Shown here piece after piece: positions 26,912-37,467 of a DNA stretch of 64,000 bases. A program made the position numbers and the translations under genes. Within the stretch, counting starts at the first letter, position 1; each line of letters opens with the position of its first letter. A model generated the notes under the pieces. The model ran no database searches and was not told where the DNA came from. It saw nothing but the letters and a program-made list of their open reading frames with translations. The stretch is from JBJTUH01 sp044346175 (GTDB lineage: Bacteria > Cyanobacteriota > Vampirovibrionia > Vampirovibrionales > JAJTHC01), in assembly GCA_044346175.1 (NCBI GenBank), contig JBIIZQ010000011.1:1-64000 (forward strand), in the 5' to 3' direction.

Positions 26912-29020
26912 ATGGCTTCTGATTTTTTACTTCTCGCAACACAATGGCTTGTAGACCATGTATGGCTCACGCCCATCTACCCATTGGTGGCTTTTTTACT
27001 TATTTTTATTCTGCGTAACTTCCCTTTACCCGCTTGGCGTGTGGCAAAGCATGACGGCTGGTTCAAAAAAGAGTGGGCGTTTCTTTTAACTGCGGCTTCC
27101 TCTTTTTTGGGTATTTTACATGCGGTGGCTGCTGTCGCCCATCTTTTTGCGGGAAAGCTTGAACATCCCATTCAGCACAATTTAACGTGGCTAAGCATTT
27201 TGACCCCCCAAATCCCTGGTTTGGCCAGTGCCTCTCAAATCCCTGGTATTTCAGTGGGCTATCAGCTCGATGCCTTGTCTGTGATGATGCTTTTTGTCGT
27301 CACGTTCATTAGTTTTTGGATTCATGTTTTCACGCATGGTTACATGAATCACGATAAAGGTTATGCAAAGTTTTTTAGCTTCCTTGCACTGTTTAACTTT
27401 GCGATGTTAGGCTTGGTGTTGTCTACCAATTTGGTGCAATCCTTTGTCTTCTGGGAACTCGTTGGGGTGTGTAGCTACCTCTTGATTGGTTTCTGGGTTA
27501 ATAAGTCTGATGCTGGCCCCGCCTCCTTTAAAGCCTTTATGGTGAATAAAATTGGGGACTTTGGCTTTTTGCTTGGCACGTTGTTGCTGATGCTGGTGAC
27601 TTTCTTAGCATCCCAACAAAACTATCTTTCAATGCCTTCGACACTCCTAAGTTTTGACAGCCTTTCCTTTATGGTACAAGGTTTCCCTCAAGTTTATGCA
27701 CCGCTGATGGTGGTTGCGACGCTTCTGTTATTTTTGGGACCTGTGGCAAAAAGCGCACAATGGCCTTTGCATACGTGGTTGCCTGATGCCATGGCGGGTC
27801 CTACGCCCATCAGTGCTTTGATTCACGCCGCCACCATGGTTGCAGCGGGTGTGTACTTAATTGCACGGATTTATCCTCTTGTCCAAGCTTACCCCGTGGT
27901 GCAAGATGTTATCCTGCTGATAGGTTTAATCACCGCATTTGTCGGTGCAACGATTGCCCTAACCCAGTACGATATTAAAAAAGCCCTTGCTTACTCTACG
28001 ATGTCTCAGCTTGGGTTTATGGTGGTTGCAATGGGCTGTGGTGCTTTTACCGCTGGCTTATTTCACCTCTTTACGCATGCCTTTTTTAAGGCGATGTTGT
28101 TCTTGGGGAGTGGTTCAGTCATTCACGCTGTAGAAGATGAACAGGATATGCGGAAAATGGGCGGGCTTTTCAAAAAGTTACCCGTTACCGCAACAACCTA
28201 CCTTCTGGGAACCATTGCTATTTCTGGCTTGGGTTGGACGAGTGGTTTTTGGTCGAAAGATGAGATTCTCTTAGGGCTTAAGCAAGCCTCACAACACTTT
28301 GTAATTCCTGGCTTAACGCACCTAACCCACGCCAACCTTTTCCCTGTGTTGGCTCTCATTGCAGGCTTAACGGCATTTTATATGTTCCGTACTTTCTTCC
28401 TGACCTTTACTGGGAAATATCGTGGTGAGGCTCATGTGCATCATGAAGATAGCATCCTGACCTCCCCTCTGGTCGTCTTGGCAGTTCCAAGTGTTTTTAT
28501 TGGTTTGATACTTTCGGGTGTTTTACCTCAGTTCCCTGCTTTTGCAAAATACATTAGTCCAGCGTATCTCTTCCCGATGGGGAAAGCGCTCACCCATGAG
28601 GCATCTGCCCATGCCCACCATGTGCCTACCTTCTTTTCAGAAGTTGGGAATTTATCTCAGTTGATTGGTTTAACTGGGCTGGCTTTGGCGTTTGCGTTCT
28701 ATGGTCCTGTACGTTTATTCAGTGCAGAGGCTGTACGTACTTTGCCTATCGTCGCTTGGTTTGATACGCTTTTCCGCCGTAAATGGTTCTGTGACGAAAT
28801 CCAAGAAGCGTTTTGGGTTAAGTCTATTTTTAATTTTATATGCCAAGGATTGGCTTGGTTTGATAAATACGTGGTAGATGGTTTTGTGAACCTCCTTGGG
28901 TTTGTTTTAACACAGGGTGGTACCGCACTGAAGCGTCTTCAGCTTGGCAGTGTTCAAGTTTCCTTGGCTGTGGCTGTGCTTGGTGTGATTTACCTGTCGT
29001 GGTTGATGCTTCAGCATTAA
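26912..29020 (+). CDS. nuoL: NADH-quinone oxidoreductase subunit L
   Basis: NuoL is an antiporter-like proton-pumping subunit at the distal end of complex I. It has multiple membrane helices, the key Glu in FVFWELVGVCSYLLIGFW, and the Lys in LGPVAKSAQWPLHTWLPDAMAGPTP that forms the channel. The long lateral helix lies near the C-terminus. About 702 residues from ATG 26912 (MASDFLLL); a GTG at 26885 would add 9 residues. nuoM follows after 152 bases. Confidence 0.95.
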   Translation: MASDFLLLATQWLVDHVWLTPIYPLVAFLLIFILRNFPLPAWRVAKHDGWFKKEWAFLLTAASSFLGILHAVAAVAHLFAGKLEHPIQHNLTWLSILTPQIPGLASASQIPGISVGYQLDALSVMMLFVVTFISFWIHVFTHGYMNHDKGYAKFFSFLALFNFAMLGLVLSTNLVQSFVFWELVGVCSYLLIGFWVNKSDAGPASFKAFMVNKIGDFGFLLGTLLLMLVTFLASQQNYLSMPSTLLSFDSLSFMVQGFPQVYAPLMVVATLLLFLGPVAKSAQWPLHTWLPDAMAGPTPISALIHAATMVAAGVYLIARIYPLVQAYPVVQDVILLIGLITAFVGATIALTQYDIKKALAYSTMSQLGFMVVAMGCGAFTAGLFHLFTHAFFKAMLFLGSGSVIHAVEDEQDMRKMGGLFKKLPVTATTYLLGTIAISGLGWTSGFWSKDEILLGLKQASQHFVIPGLTHLTHANLFPVLALIAGLTAFYMFRTFFLTFTGKYRGEAHVHHEDSILTSPLVVLAVPSVFIGLILSGVLPQFPAFAKYISPAYLFPMGKALTHEASAHAHHVPTFFSEVGNLSQLIGLTGLALAFAFYGPVRLFSAEAVRTLPIVAWFDTLFRRKWFCDEIQEAFWVKSIFNFICQGLAWFDKYVVDGFVNLLGFVLTQGGTALKRLQLGSVQVSLAVAVLGVIYLSWLMLQH

Positions 29021-29172
29021 ATCAAAGGGATATGGTTAAGAGGTGGTTGCTTCCAAACGGTTTAACTCCCTCTTAACGATACCCACACTTTTATCATTAA
29101 AAATGATGCTCGTATGTAATCTTGAACACGTGTTCTTTTCTCTGATGTTTTAACCTTTGACGGTGATATCTC

Positions 29173-30876
29173 ATGTTTGAATCAACTTTTATTTATGCAG
29201 TGTTACTTACAGGATTACCCATCCTGTTTGCAACCGTATTTGCTTGGCAGGCAATCTATCCTCAAACTGAAGCCCGCCAAAAAATACAACATAATCTTGC
29301 AACCTTCTGTGCCAGTATTCTTCTCGCCATTGCTTCATTTGGCTTTTTGAATGTTGCAGAACTTTCAAAACACCCCGTTCATTTTCCTTGGATGCCCTCT
29401 TTAGGCGTTTCCATTGCTTTTGGGGTGGATGGTATTTCAGGGATGTTGGTCTTGCTAACCGCATTGATTCTTCTTTTGTCAGTGGTGGCGAGTTACACCA
29501 ATATTCAAAAGCGTTTACCGCTTTACTATAGCTTGCTGATGGTTTTGGCGAGCAGTCTTTTTGGGGTCTTTCTTTCCCAAGACCTCTTTCAGTTTTTCTT
29601 GTTCTATGAGCTTGAACTCATCCCGATGTATTTGCTCATTGCCATCTGGGGTGGTCCTAATCGTCAATATGCTTCGATGAAGTTTGTACTGTATACCTTG
29701 TTTGGTTCGGTGTTCTTGTTTGCAGGTATCTTGCTTTACTTTTTCCTTGCCAAATCGATTGGATTCCCTGTTGAAGAAGGTGTCTTCTTGTTTGAGACCT
29801 TCTCTCGTATTGTAAGCTCTCCTGTTATTGTTCAAACCCCTTATCAAGCCTTACCCCTCTTTACTTTGCTCTTCATTGGTTTCGCTGTGAAGTTGCCTGT
29901 GGTCCCCACGCATACTTGGCTGCCTGATGCACACGTGGAGGCTCCTACGCCTGTGAGTATGCTTTTAGCGGGTATTCTCTTGAAAATGGGCGGCTATGGG
30001 ATGTTTCGTCTTTGTTTCGAGTATATGAGTCCACAAGTGTATCTCCTTGTATCTCCTGTCATTGCACTGTTGGGTACTGTGAATATTGTCTATACCGCAG
30101 CCATTGCCCTCATGCAAAAAGATATGAAAAAGCTCATTGCGTACAGTAGTGTTAGCCACATGGGCTTTGTGCTTCTCGGTTTGGCGGCTTTCCTGCCGTA
30201 CGGCTGGACAGGTGCGGCTTATGTGATGATTGCCCACGGTATTGTTTCTCCAGCTCTGTTTATGGCAGTGGGGACGCTCTATCGTCGTACGCATACCCGT
30301 ATGATTAGTGATTATTCTGGTTTCGGTGGGATGACACCTACGCTGTATTATTTCTTCTTGTTCTTCTCTATGGCTTCCTTAGGACTCCCCGGTTTAATCA
30401 GTTTCCCTGGGGAATTGCTCACGTTGATGGGTGGTTTTCAAGGGTTTCATGTGGCGTATGCTCAGCAAGCCCAAGCAGGACATTTGCTTTTAGGGAAAAC
30501 ATGGCATGCCATTGCTGTACCGCTTTTTGGATATAACTTTAACCTGATTCAGATTTTCACCATGATTGCTTGTATCGGTGTGGTGCTTGCAACAGCTTAC
30601 TCCCTGTATCTTGTCAAACGTGTTTTCACGGGTAAGCCCAGTGCGGCGTGGGGCTATATCAAAGACATCAACATGAGTGAGTATGTTGTGTTGGGTACTT
30701 TGGCGGTTATTAGTCTGGTGCTAGGCTTTTTCCCCAATGCGATTATTCAATCGATGGGCTTTTTATTCCCCCATCAACTGCCTATGGGTTCTGCACAGCT
30801 TCCGTCAATGACGCAAGAAGCCCAAGTGTCTCAAGCCCCTGTTTCCCCTTCAATCGCTCTTAAAGTTGTGAGGTAA
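29173..30876 (+). CDS. nuoM: NADH-quinone oxidoreductase subunit M
   Basis: NuoM is a proton-pumping antiporter-like subunit. The 567-residue protein has about 14 hydrophobic helices, the conserved Glu in FFLFYELELIPMYLLI and the Lys in VKLPVVPTHTWLPDAHVEAPTPVSMLLAGILLKMGGYG. It ends 5 bases before nuoN. Confidence 0.95.
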   Translation: MFESTFIYAVLLTGLPILFATVFAWQAIYPQTEARQKIQHNLATFCASILLAIASFGFLNVAELSKHPVHFPWMPSLGVSIAFGVDGISGMLVLLTALILLLSVVASYTNIQKRLPLYYSLLMVLASSLFGVFLSQDLFQFFLFYELELIPMYLLIAIWGGPNRQYASMKFVLYTLFGSVFLFAGILLYFFLAKSIGFPVEEGVFLFETFSRIVSSPVIVQTPYQALPLFTLLFIGFAVKLPVVPTHTWLPDAHVEAPTPVSMLLAGILLKMGGYGMFRLCFEYMSPQVYLLVSPVIALLGTVNIVYTAAIALMQKDMKKLIAYSSVSHMGFVLLGLAAFLPYGWTGAAYVMIAHGIVSPALFMAVGTLYRRTHTRMISDYSGFGGMTPTLYYFFLFFSMASLGLPGLISFPGELLTLMGGFQGFHVAYAQQAQAGHLLLGKTWHAIAVPLFGYNFNLIQIFTMIACIGVVLATAYSLYLVKRVFTGKPSAAWGYIKDINMSEYVVLGTLAVISLVLGFFPNAIIQSMGFLFPHQLPMGSAQLPSMTQEAQVSQAPVSPSIALKVVR

Positions 30877-30881
30877 CTGAT

Positions 30882-32528
30882 ATGATGACTGTTCCGCTTA
30901 CGTTAGATTGGCTGGGCTTGTTTCACCAGCTACAGTTATCCAACCTGTCTTTTTTAGCTCCTGAGCTTGCGGTTGTGATTACCATCCTTGCTTTACTGGT
31001 ATATGCGATGTCTTCAACATCCGCAAGCCCTAAGCTGGTTTGTGCCACAACGGGTTGTGATAAAACGCCTCTACTGATGACCGTCATGGGGGTCTTTATT
31101 GCTTTAGTGGCACTTGTACTACAATCAGGACTGTTGGCACATCAAACTTATGCAGTTATGCAGGTGTTTCAGGTAGATGGCTTGTCTTTACTCACCCGAG
31201 GGTTAATTTTAGTAGGCTCTCTCTTTGTGAGTATGTTACTTGCCAAGCACGTTGCCGTGTTTTCTGCCAAACGTCAAGCTGAAATTTATCTTTTACTCCT
31301 GACAGCCGTTCTGGGGAGTATGCTCCTGACGGGTGCAAGTGAGATGATTACCCTTTTCGTTGCCTTGGAAACCCTGAGCATTCCTTCCTATATCCTTGTG
31401 GGCTTGCTCCAACGAGGTCATGCACCCTCTGCTGAAGCTTCCTTAAAGTATTTAATTTTTGGTGGTGTGGCCTCTGCCTTCTTGTTGCTGGGCTTTTCCT
31501 TTTGGTATGGTCTTGCAGGCGGCGTTACAAACTTTGCCGAACTTGCTGGTGTCACGGTGGCGACAGGCAATCAGTTTGGGTTATTTGCTGGATTCGCCGT
31601 CGTAAGCATTTTGGTGGCTTTGGGTTTCAAGCTTTCTGCTGCTCCTTTCCACATGTGGACCCCTGATGTTTATGAGGGTTCTCCTACCCCTGTTGCAGCC
31701 TTCCTCGGTACCGTTTCCAAACTGGCTGGCTTTACGGTGGCCTTTCGTCTAGCGAGTCTCTTGGGGAATATTGATACCCATGCTTGGCAAGGGGTTATGC
31801 TTACTGTAGCGATTGCTTCCATGGTGGTGGGTAACTTAGCAGCCTTAAAGCAAAAAAATGCGAAACGCTTGCTGGCCTATAGTACCATTGCACAGTCAGG
31901 GTATATGCTCCTTGGTTTGGTGTATCCAAGTTTGGAAATCTCCAGTGGCATGTTTTTCTATTTAGCGTGCTATACCTTTATGAGCTTTGCTGCTTTTGCA
32001 GGTGTCACTTACTTCCAAGAAATGACTGGCAGTAAAGCGGCATTGGAGGATTTTTCAGGCTTAATTCAGAAGCGTCCTTTCCTCACCTTTGGGTTAGTGA
32101 TTGCTTTACTTGCTTTGGCAGGGATACCTATTACCTCTGGTTTCTTTGCAAAGTTTTTCCTGTTTGAGTCTTTAGCTGCTGTGGCTCAGCCTTCTTTAAA
32201 TTCTCCCATGCCTTGGGCGACATGGTTGGTTATCATTGCAATGTTGAACAGTACCGTGAGTTTGTTCTATTACGTCGGTTGGGTTAAGACCTTGGTTGTG
32301 GATGCCCCTTCTGCGACGGTTCAGGCTTTACCAGATAAATCGGTGGTTACAAAAGGTTGGCAGGTCAACCCTTCCGCTGTGGTGTTAGCGGTCTCTACGG
32401 TTGTCACGCTTGTCCTTGGTTTTACCAGTGAATCGGCTTTAGGGTTCTTTAAAAAAGCGGTTCAGCCGACGATTCAACAAGCGTCTGTCGGACAGCCTGT
32501 GATGCCCACGGGTAACCCTCAGCCCTAG
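30882..32528 (+). CDS. nuoN: NADH-quinone oxidoreductase subunit N
   Basis: NuoN (548 residues) is the third antiporter-like subunit of complex I. Key residues: Glu in LFVALETLSIPSYILVG and Lys in LGFKLSAAPFHMWTPDVYEGSPTPVAAFLGTVSKLAG. It begins with tandem ATG codons and closes the nuoJ-N group; a hairpin follows. Confidence 0.95.
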   Translation: MMTVPLTLDWLGLFHQLQLSNLSFLAPELAVVITILALLVYAMSSTSASPKLVCATTGCDKTPLLMTVMGVFIALVALVLQSGLLAHQTYAVMQVFQVDGLSLLTRGLILVGSLFVSMLLAKHVAVFSAKRQAEIYLLLLTAVLGSMLLTGASEMITLFVALETLSIPSYILVGLLQRGHAPSAEASLKYLIFGGVASAFLLLGFSFWYGLAGGVTNFAELAGVTVATGNQFGLFAGFAVVSILVALGFKLSAAPFHMWTPDVYEGSPTPVAAFLGTVSKLAGFTVAFRLASLLGNIDTHAWQGVMLTVAIASMVVGNLAALKQKNAKRLLAYSTIAQSGYMLLGLVYPSLEISSGMFFYLACYTFMSFAAFAGVTYFQEMTGSKAALEDFSGLIQKRPFLTFGLVIALLALAGIPITSGFFAKFFLFESLAAVAQPSLNSPMPWATWLVIIAMLNSTVSLFYYVGWVKTLVVDAPSATVQALPDKSVVTKGWQVNPSAVVLAVSTVVTLVLGFTSESALGFFKKAVQPTIQQASVGQPVMPTGNPQP

Positions 32529-32563
32529 TATTTGTTGTCATCCCGAACAGGTGATGATGTCTT

Positions 32564-32602
32564 AAAGTCCTACCCTTGATGCACAATCATGAGTAGGACT
32601 TT
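32564..32602 (+). terminator. Hairpin after nuoN
   Basis: Arms AAAGTCCTAC and GTAGGACTTT pair perfectly over 10 bp around a 19-base loop. The following T run is short, so termination efficiency is uncertain. It separates nuo from carB. Confidence 0.6.
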
Positions 32603-32792
32603 TGACGTATACGGCTTGCTGCATAAGAAAAGCCCGTAACATGTTCCCCTGAAAGCTTGCTCAGTGATTGATTGTTACGGATGCTTATAAGACAATAAAC
32701 AGAACATCTATGCGACTAAGCAGTAAATTTTTACCCCTCTATCTGTTTTAAGATTGAAACGTAGCATCTTCACTAGGAGCCAGTGTAATACT

Positions 32793-35700
32793 ATGCCCAA
32801 ACGTACTGATATTCAGAAAATTCTTATTTTAGGTGCAGGTCCTATCGTGATTGGTCAAGCTTGTGAGTTTGACTATTCAGGGACGCAAGCCTGTCGTGCG
32901 TTGATGGACGAAGGGTATGAAGTCATTCTTGTAAACTCAAACCCTGCTACCATTATGACAGACCCTGATATTGCGACCAAAACCTACATTGAGCCACTCA
33001 CCGTGGAGTATGTGACACGAGTGATTGAGAAAGAACGTCCCGATGCCTTATTACCTACCATGGGTGGACAAACGGCATTAAACCTTGCCATTGATTTGAA
33101 AAACGCAGGTGTTTTGGATGCGTATGAAGTTCAAATGATTGGTGCGAGTCTTGAAGCCATTGAAGTGGCGGAAGACCGTGATAAGTTTCGTAGCTTGGTT
33201 GAGTCTATTGGCTTGGAGCAGTTACGCTCTCGTGCTGTAAACTCTTTGGCTGAGGCTGAGGTGTTTATTAAGGAAATAGGTTTCCCTTTTATTTTAAGAA
33301 GTGCTTTTACCCTTGGTGGCTCGGGAGGGGCTGTGGTTTACGGTGCCCATGAAATGGCAGATAAAGTCGGGTTGGCTTTAGCCCTTTCGCCTATTCATCA
33401 GGTGCTTATGGAAGAAAGTGCCTTGCGTTGGAAAGAGTATGAATATGAAGTGATGCGTGATAAGGCTGACAATGTTGTGATTGTCTGTGCCGTAGAAAAC
33501 CTTGACCCTATGGGGGTTCATACGGGCGATAGTATTACGGTGGCACCCGCTCAAACCCTTACCGATAGAGAGTATCAGCACTTGCGGGATGCCTCCATTC
33601 GTATTATTCGAGCTGTTGGGGTAGAGGCTGGCGGATGTAACATTCAGTTTGCGATTCATCCAACGACTGGGCGCGTGGTGGTGATTGAAATGAACCCTCG
33701 TGTCTCACGGAGTTCTGCACTGGTAAGTAAAGCCACAGGGGTACCCATTGCCAAGGTCTCTGCAAAGCTTGCGGTTGGATTTACGCTGGATGAAATTTCA
33801 AATGACATTACCCAAACGACCCCCGCTTGTTTTGAGCCTTCTATTGACTACGTGGTCACTAAAATCCCTCGCTTTAGTTTTGAAAAGTTTCAGGGTGCGA
33901 GTACCGTGCTTTCTCCTCAAATGAAGTCTGTCGGTGAAGTGATGGCAATTGGTGCCACATTCCAAGAATCTTTCCAAAAAGCACTTAGAGGGCTGGAAAT
34001 TGGCTTGTCAGGGTTCTATTTCCCTACGGTGTTACAGCAGTCTGAAACAGAGTTGCTAGACGCAATGCGCCTCCCAACGCCTGAACGTTTGCATCAGCTC
34101 TATAGTCTTTTAAAACGAGGTACCTCGATTGAAGCGATTTATCAAGCCACGGGGATTGACCGCTGGTTCCTTTCCAACATGGCGACCCTCGTAGCCTTTG
34201 AAGACACGCTACGCCAACATACGCTTGAAACCCTTACACCTCAGCTTTTTGCCTTAGCAAAGGCGAAGGGCTTTTCTGATGTCCAACTTGCAAGCATTTT
34301 GGGATGCTCTACAGAGGCAGTCAAGGTTCATCGTTACCAGCTGGGTATGACTGGGGTCGTGAAATCTGTCGATACTTGTGCCGCTGAGTTTGATGCCAAA
34401 ACCCCCTATTTTTATAGTACCTATATGGGTCAAGAATCTGAGTTGACCCAAGCCCTCGTGAATAACACAACGCCGCCACACCCTCAGGGTGAAGGCACCT
34501 CTCAAGAGCAGTCCGTTGTGATTTTGGGTGGCGGGCCTAATCGTATTGGTCAGGGGCTTGAGTTTGATTATTGCTGTGTGCATGCGGCATTGACTCTCAG
34601 AGAGCTAGGCTACGATGCCGTTATGGTCAATAGTAATCCTGAGACGGTTTCTACCGATTATGACATCAGCGACAGGCTTTATTTTGACCCCCTCACTGCT
34701 GAAGATGTATGTAATCTTCTTGATAAAGAACAGGCACTTGAAGGACGCAACGGCACTTCTCGTTTAAGAGGCGTGATTTTGCAATTAGGAGGTCAAACAC
34801 CCCTCAAGCTTGCCAGTAGTATTCAAGCAGAAAAATATCCCGTATTAGGTACAACGGTGGATGATATTGATTGTGCTGAAGACCGTGAGCGTTTTAGACA
34901 ATTGTTGAATACATTGGCGCTTCAGTGTCCAGCCAGTGCCACTGCCTTTAGTGTAGAGCAAGCACTCAAAATAGCCCAAGAGATTGGCTTCCCACTGATT
35001 CTCCGTCCTAGTTATGTCCTTGGTGGGCGTGCGATGCGTGTGGTGTATAGTGAGGCAAGTCTTCTGAAGTATTTACAAGAGGTTGTGAATGTTGAGCCTG
35101 AGCATCCTGTCTTAATTGAGCGTTTCCTAGAACAAGCCTTGGAGCTGGATGTGGATGCTATTAGTGACGGTGAAGAGACCCTTGTAGCGGGCATTATGGA
35201 ACATATTGAGCATGCGGGGGTGCATAGTGGGGATAGTACCTGTGTGTGGCCTGCACAGAATGTGTCTCAAACGATGGAGCAGGAAGTGATAGAAGCTACC
35301 AAAGCACTTGCAAAAGCATTGCGTGTGAAGGGGTTGCTTAATATTCAATTTGCCATTCAGGAAGATACCCTTTACGTGCTTGAGGTAAACCCACGTGCAA
35401 GTCGTACGGTGCCTTTTATTGGCAAAGCGACAGGATGGCCGCTGGTACGTATGGCTGTTGAGTGTATGCTTGGTGAGTCTGTGTCTGTACTCAAGGCACG
35501 CTATCAGCCAAAAGCTCGTGGTATTGTGGCGGTGAAGGGACCTGTATTTCCGTTCTTAAAGTTTAGAGAGTCTGACCCCAAGCTAGGACCTGAGATGAAA
35601 TCGACGGGTGAAGTGATGGGCATTGATACCAGTTTCCCTGTGGCTTATGCGAAAGCATTGATGGGTGCCAATGTAACCATTCCTGATAAAGGTCGTGTCT

Positions 35701-36098
35701 TTTTCAGTGTCAGCGATAAGGATAAAACCTCTTTGGCCTTGGATACCATTCGGTGGTTTTTAGCCCTTGGCTTTGAGATTGCATGTACAGAAGGGACTGG
35801 GGAGTTCCTTAAACAGCATGGCATTATGCCTGCCGTTATCTTCCTCAAAAAGCATCAAGCAGAGGCTCAAGGGGTAACGAGTAGTGCGGAAACAGCCATT
35901 TTAAGTGGTGAGATTCAACTTGTCATCAACACTCCTCGTGGTGAAGGTGCTTTGGCGGATGACTCTTACTTGCGTAAAGCTGCGATTGCTAAAAATATCC
36001 CTATGGTGACGACCATGACAGCGGCCTACTGCATGGCACAGGCTGTCGCAGCCGTAAAGTCGTCCCAGCCTGTTGTGCGTCCCTTGCAGTGCTTGTAA
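32793..36098 (+). CDS. carB: Carbamoyl-phosphate synthase large subunit
   Basis: CarB makes carbamoyl phosphate from bicarbonate, ammonia and two ATP, feeding pyrimidine and arginine synthesis. The roughly 1,101-residue protein has the tandem ATP-grasp layout: first half MPKRTDIQKILILGAGPIVIGQACEFDYSG onward, second half from VVILGGGPNRIGQGLEFDYCCVHAAL, and a C-terminal MGS-like allosteric domain with CTEGTGEFLKQHGI. An oligomerisation region lies between. ATG 32793 matches the usual CarB start; the earlier TTG adds a spurious extension. carA is not in the window. Confidence 0.98.
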   Translation: MPKRTDIQKILILGAGPIVIGQACEFDYSGTQACRALMDEGYEVILVNSNPATIMTDPDIATKTYIEPLTVEYVTRVIEKERPDALLPTMGGQTALNLAIDLKNAGVLDAYEVQMIGASLEAIEVAEDRDKFRSLVESIGLEQLRSRAVNSLAEAEVFIKEIGFPFILRSAFTLGGSGGAVVYGAHEMADKVGLALALSPIHQVLMEESALRWKEYEYEVMRDKADNVVIVCAVENLDPMGVHTGDSITVAPAQTLTDREYQHLRDASIRIIRAVGVEAGGCNIQFAIHPTTGRVVVIEMNPRVSRSSALVSKATGVPIAKVSAKLAVGFTLDEISNDITQTTPACFEPSIDYVVTKIPRFSFEKFQGASTVLSPQMKSVGEVMAIGATFQESFQKALRGLEIGLSGFYFPTVLQQSETELLDAMRLPTPERLHQLYSLLKRGTSIEAIYQATGIDRWFLSNMATLVAFEDTLRQHTLETLTPQLFALAKAKGFSDVQLASILGCSTEAVKVHRYQLGMTGVVKSVDTCAAEFDAKTPYFYSTYMGQESELTQALVNNTTPPHPQGEGTSQEQSVVILGGGPNRIGQGLEFDYCCVHAALTLRELGYDAVMVNSNPETVSTDYDISDRLYFDPLTAEDVCNLLDKEQALEGRNGTSRLRGVILQLGGQTPLKLASSIQAEKYPVLGTTVDDIDCAEDRERFRQLLNTLALQCPASATAFSVEQALKIAQEIGFPLILRPSYVLGGRAMRVVYSEASLLKYLQEVVNVEPEHPVLIERFLEQALELDVDAISDGEETLVAGIMEHIEHAGVHSGDSTCVWPAQNVSQTMEQEVIEATKALAKALRVKGLLNIQFAIQEDTLYVLEVNPRASRTVPFIGKATGWPLVRMAVECMLGESVSVLKARYQPKARGIVAVKGPVFPFLKFRESDPKLGPEMKSTGEVMGIDTSFPVAYAKALMGANVTIPDKGRVFFSVSDKDKTSLALDTIRWFLALGFEIACTEGTGEFLKQHGIMPAVIFLKKHQAEAQGVTSSAETAILSGEIQLVINTPRGEGALADDSYLRKAAIAKNIPMVTTMTAAYCMAQAVAAVKSSQPVVRPLQCL

Positions 36099-36141
36099 CG
36101 CCGAGCTAATCATGAGGATGCTTTAAATAGAGGATGTATTT

Positions 36142-36180
36142 AAGACTGTGCTTTCATTATGATGATAGTGCAGTCTTTTC
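36142..36180 (+). terminator. Hairpin after carB
   Basis: AAGACTG (36142-36148) and CAGTCTT (36171-36177) pair around an internally structured loop and are followed by TTTC, a terminator-like arrangement 44 bases after the carB stop. Confidence 0.55.
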
Positions 36181-36219
36181 TATCTTGACGGGCTTTTTTG
36201 GCTTGGATTTTATCTCTTT

Positions 36220-37467
36220 ATGATACGCATCTTATTTGTTCATCAAAATTTCCCTGCGCAATTTAAATACTTGGCACCCGCTTTAGTGGCACAGGGACAT
36301 CAGGTGGTTGCTCTGCGTGCGGATTCAAACACTGGCTTTATCATTCCTCCTGAAATTGATGTCCATAAATATCAGCGTATTACGCCCGTTGCCGCTTATG
36401 AAAATCCGTGGTTTAAAGAACTGAATGCAAAACTTCACCGTGCTGAAGATTGTTTTCATGTGGCTTTGAAGCTTAAACAGCAAGGGTTTGAACCTGATGT
36501 CATTGTGGCACATCCTGGTTGGGGAGAAAGTCTTTTTTTAAAACAGTTGTGGCCCGATGCTCGACTGGGACTCTATTTAGAGTTTTTTTATCACGCAGAG
36601 GGTGCTGATTTTGGCTTCGACCCTGAGTTCCCCAAAACGCACCTCGACCAAGCCAAAGCCTCACTAAGGCTTAAAAATCTTTGTTTCTTAGCCCATTTGG
36701 ATGAAGCTTCGAGCTATCTTACCCCTACCCAGTGGCAAGCCAGTCAGTTTCCAGAGGCTTTTAGGTCTCATTTACATGTCATTCATGATGGTATCCCTAC
36801 AGAGGTCTTGTGTCCTCGGCCAGATGCAACCCTCACACTCAAAACGCAATCAGGTCAGCACGTGACCTTGACACGTGAGGATGAAATCATTACTTTTGTG
36901 AATCGTAACCTTGAGCCAGCCAGAGGGTATCATACCTTTATGAGAGCTTTGCCTGAGCTTTTACAACAGGCTCCTAAAGCAAGGGTTTTGATTATAGGAG
37001 GCAGTGGTGTGAGTTATAGCCACTCACCCCCACAAGGTACCACTTGGCGGGCTTATTTTCGTGATGAAATAGCCCCTCAGATGTCTCCAGAAGCGTGGGA
37101 GAGGGTTCATTTTCTTGGGCAGATTCCTTATGCTCAATTTGTGAATGTTCTGCAACTCTCTAGGGTTCATGTTTATTTAACGTATCCTTTCGTCTTGAGT
37201 TGGAGTTTGCTTGAGGCGATGAGTTTATCGTGTGCCATTGTGGGCAGTGCAACGCCTCCTGTGCAAGAGGTGATTCATCATGAACGCACAGGACTTTTGA
37301 CAGATTTTTTTGATTCTAAAGCTTTGAATCAATCTATCCAACGCTTGCTTGAGGATGCACCGCTACGTCACACATTGGGCTTGCAAGCCCGTGCGTATGT
37401 GAAGGCTCATTTTGACTTGCAAACAGTCTGTTTACCTCGTCAGTGTGAGTGGGTCTTGTCCCTATAG
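36220..37467 (+). CDS. Glycosyltransferase family 4
   Basis: This 415-residue GT-B glycosyltransferase begins IRILFVHQNFPAQFKYLAPALVAQGHQV. Its C-terminal half has VNRNLEPARGYHTFMRALPELL, ARVLIIGGSG, VHFLGQIPYAQFVNVLQLSRVHVYLTYPFVLSWSLLEAMSLSCAIVGSATPPVQEVI with the E-x7-E-type nucleotide-sugar site region. The acceptor is unknown. It stands alone between carB and the ribosomal/RNA polymerase cluster. Confidence 0.85.
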   Translation: MIRILFVHQNFPAQFKYLAPALVAQGHQVVALRADSNTGFIIPPEIDVHKYQRITPVAAYENPWFKELNAKLHRAEDCFHVALKLKQQGFEPDVIVAHPGWGESLFLKQLWPDARLGLYLEFFYHAEGADFGFDPEFPKTHLDQAKASLRLKNLCFLAHLDEASSYLTPTQWQASQFPEAFRSHLHVIHDGIPTEVLCPRPDATLTLKTQSGQHVTLTREDEIITFVNRNLEPARGYHTFMRALPELLQQAPKARVLIIGGSGVSYSHSPPQGTTWRAYFRDEIAPQMSPEAWERVHFLGQIPYAQFVNVLQLSRVHVYLTYPFVLSWSLLEAMSLSCAIVGSATPPVQEVIHHERTGLLTDFFDSKALNQSIQRLLEDAPLRHTLGLQARAYVKAHFDLQTVCLPRQCEWVLSL

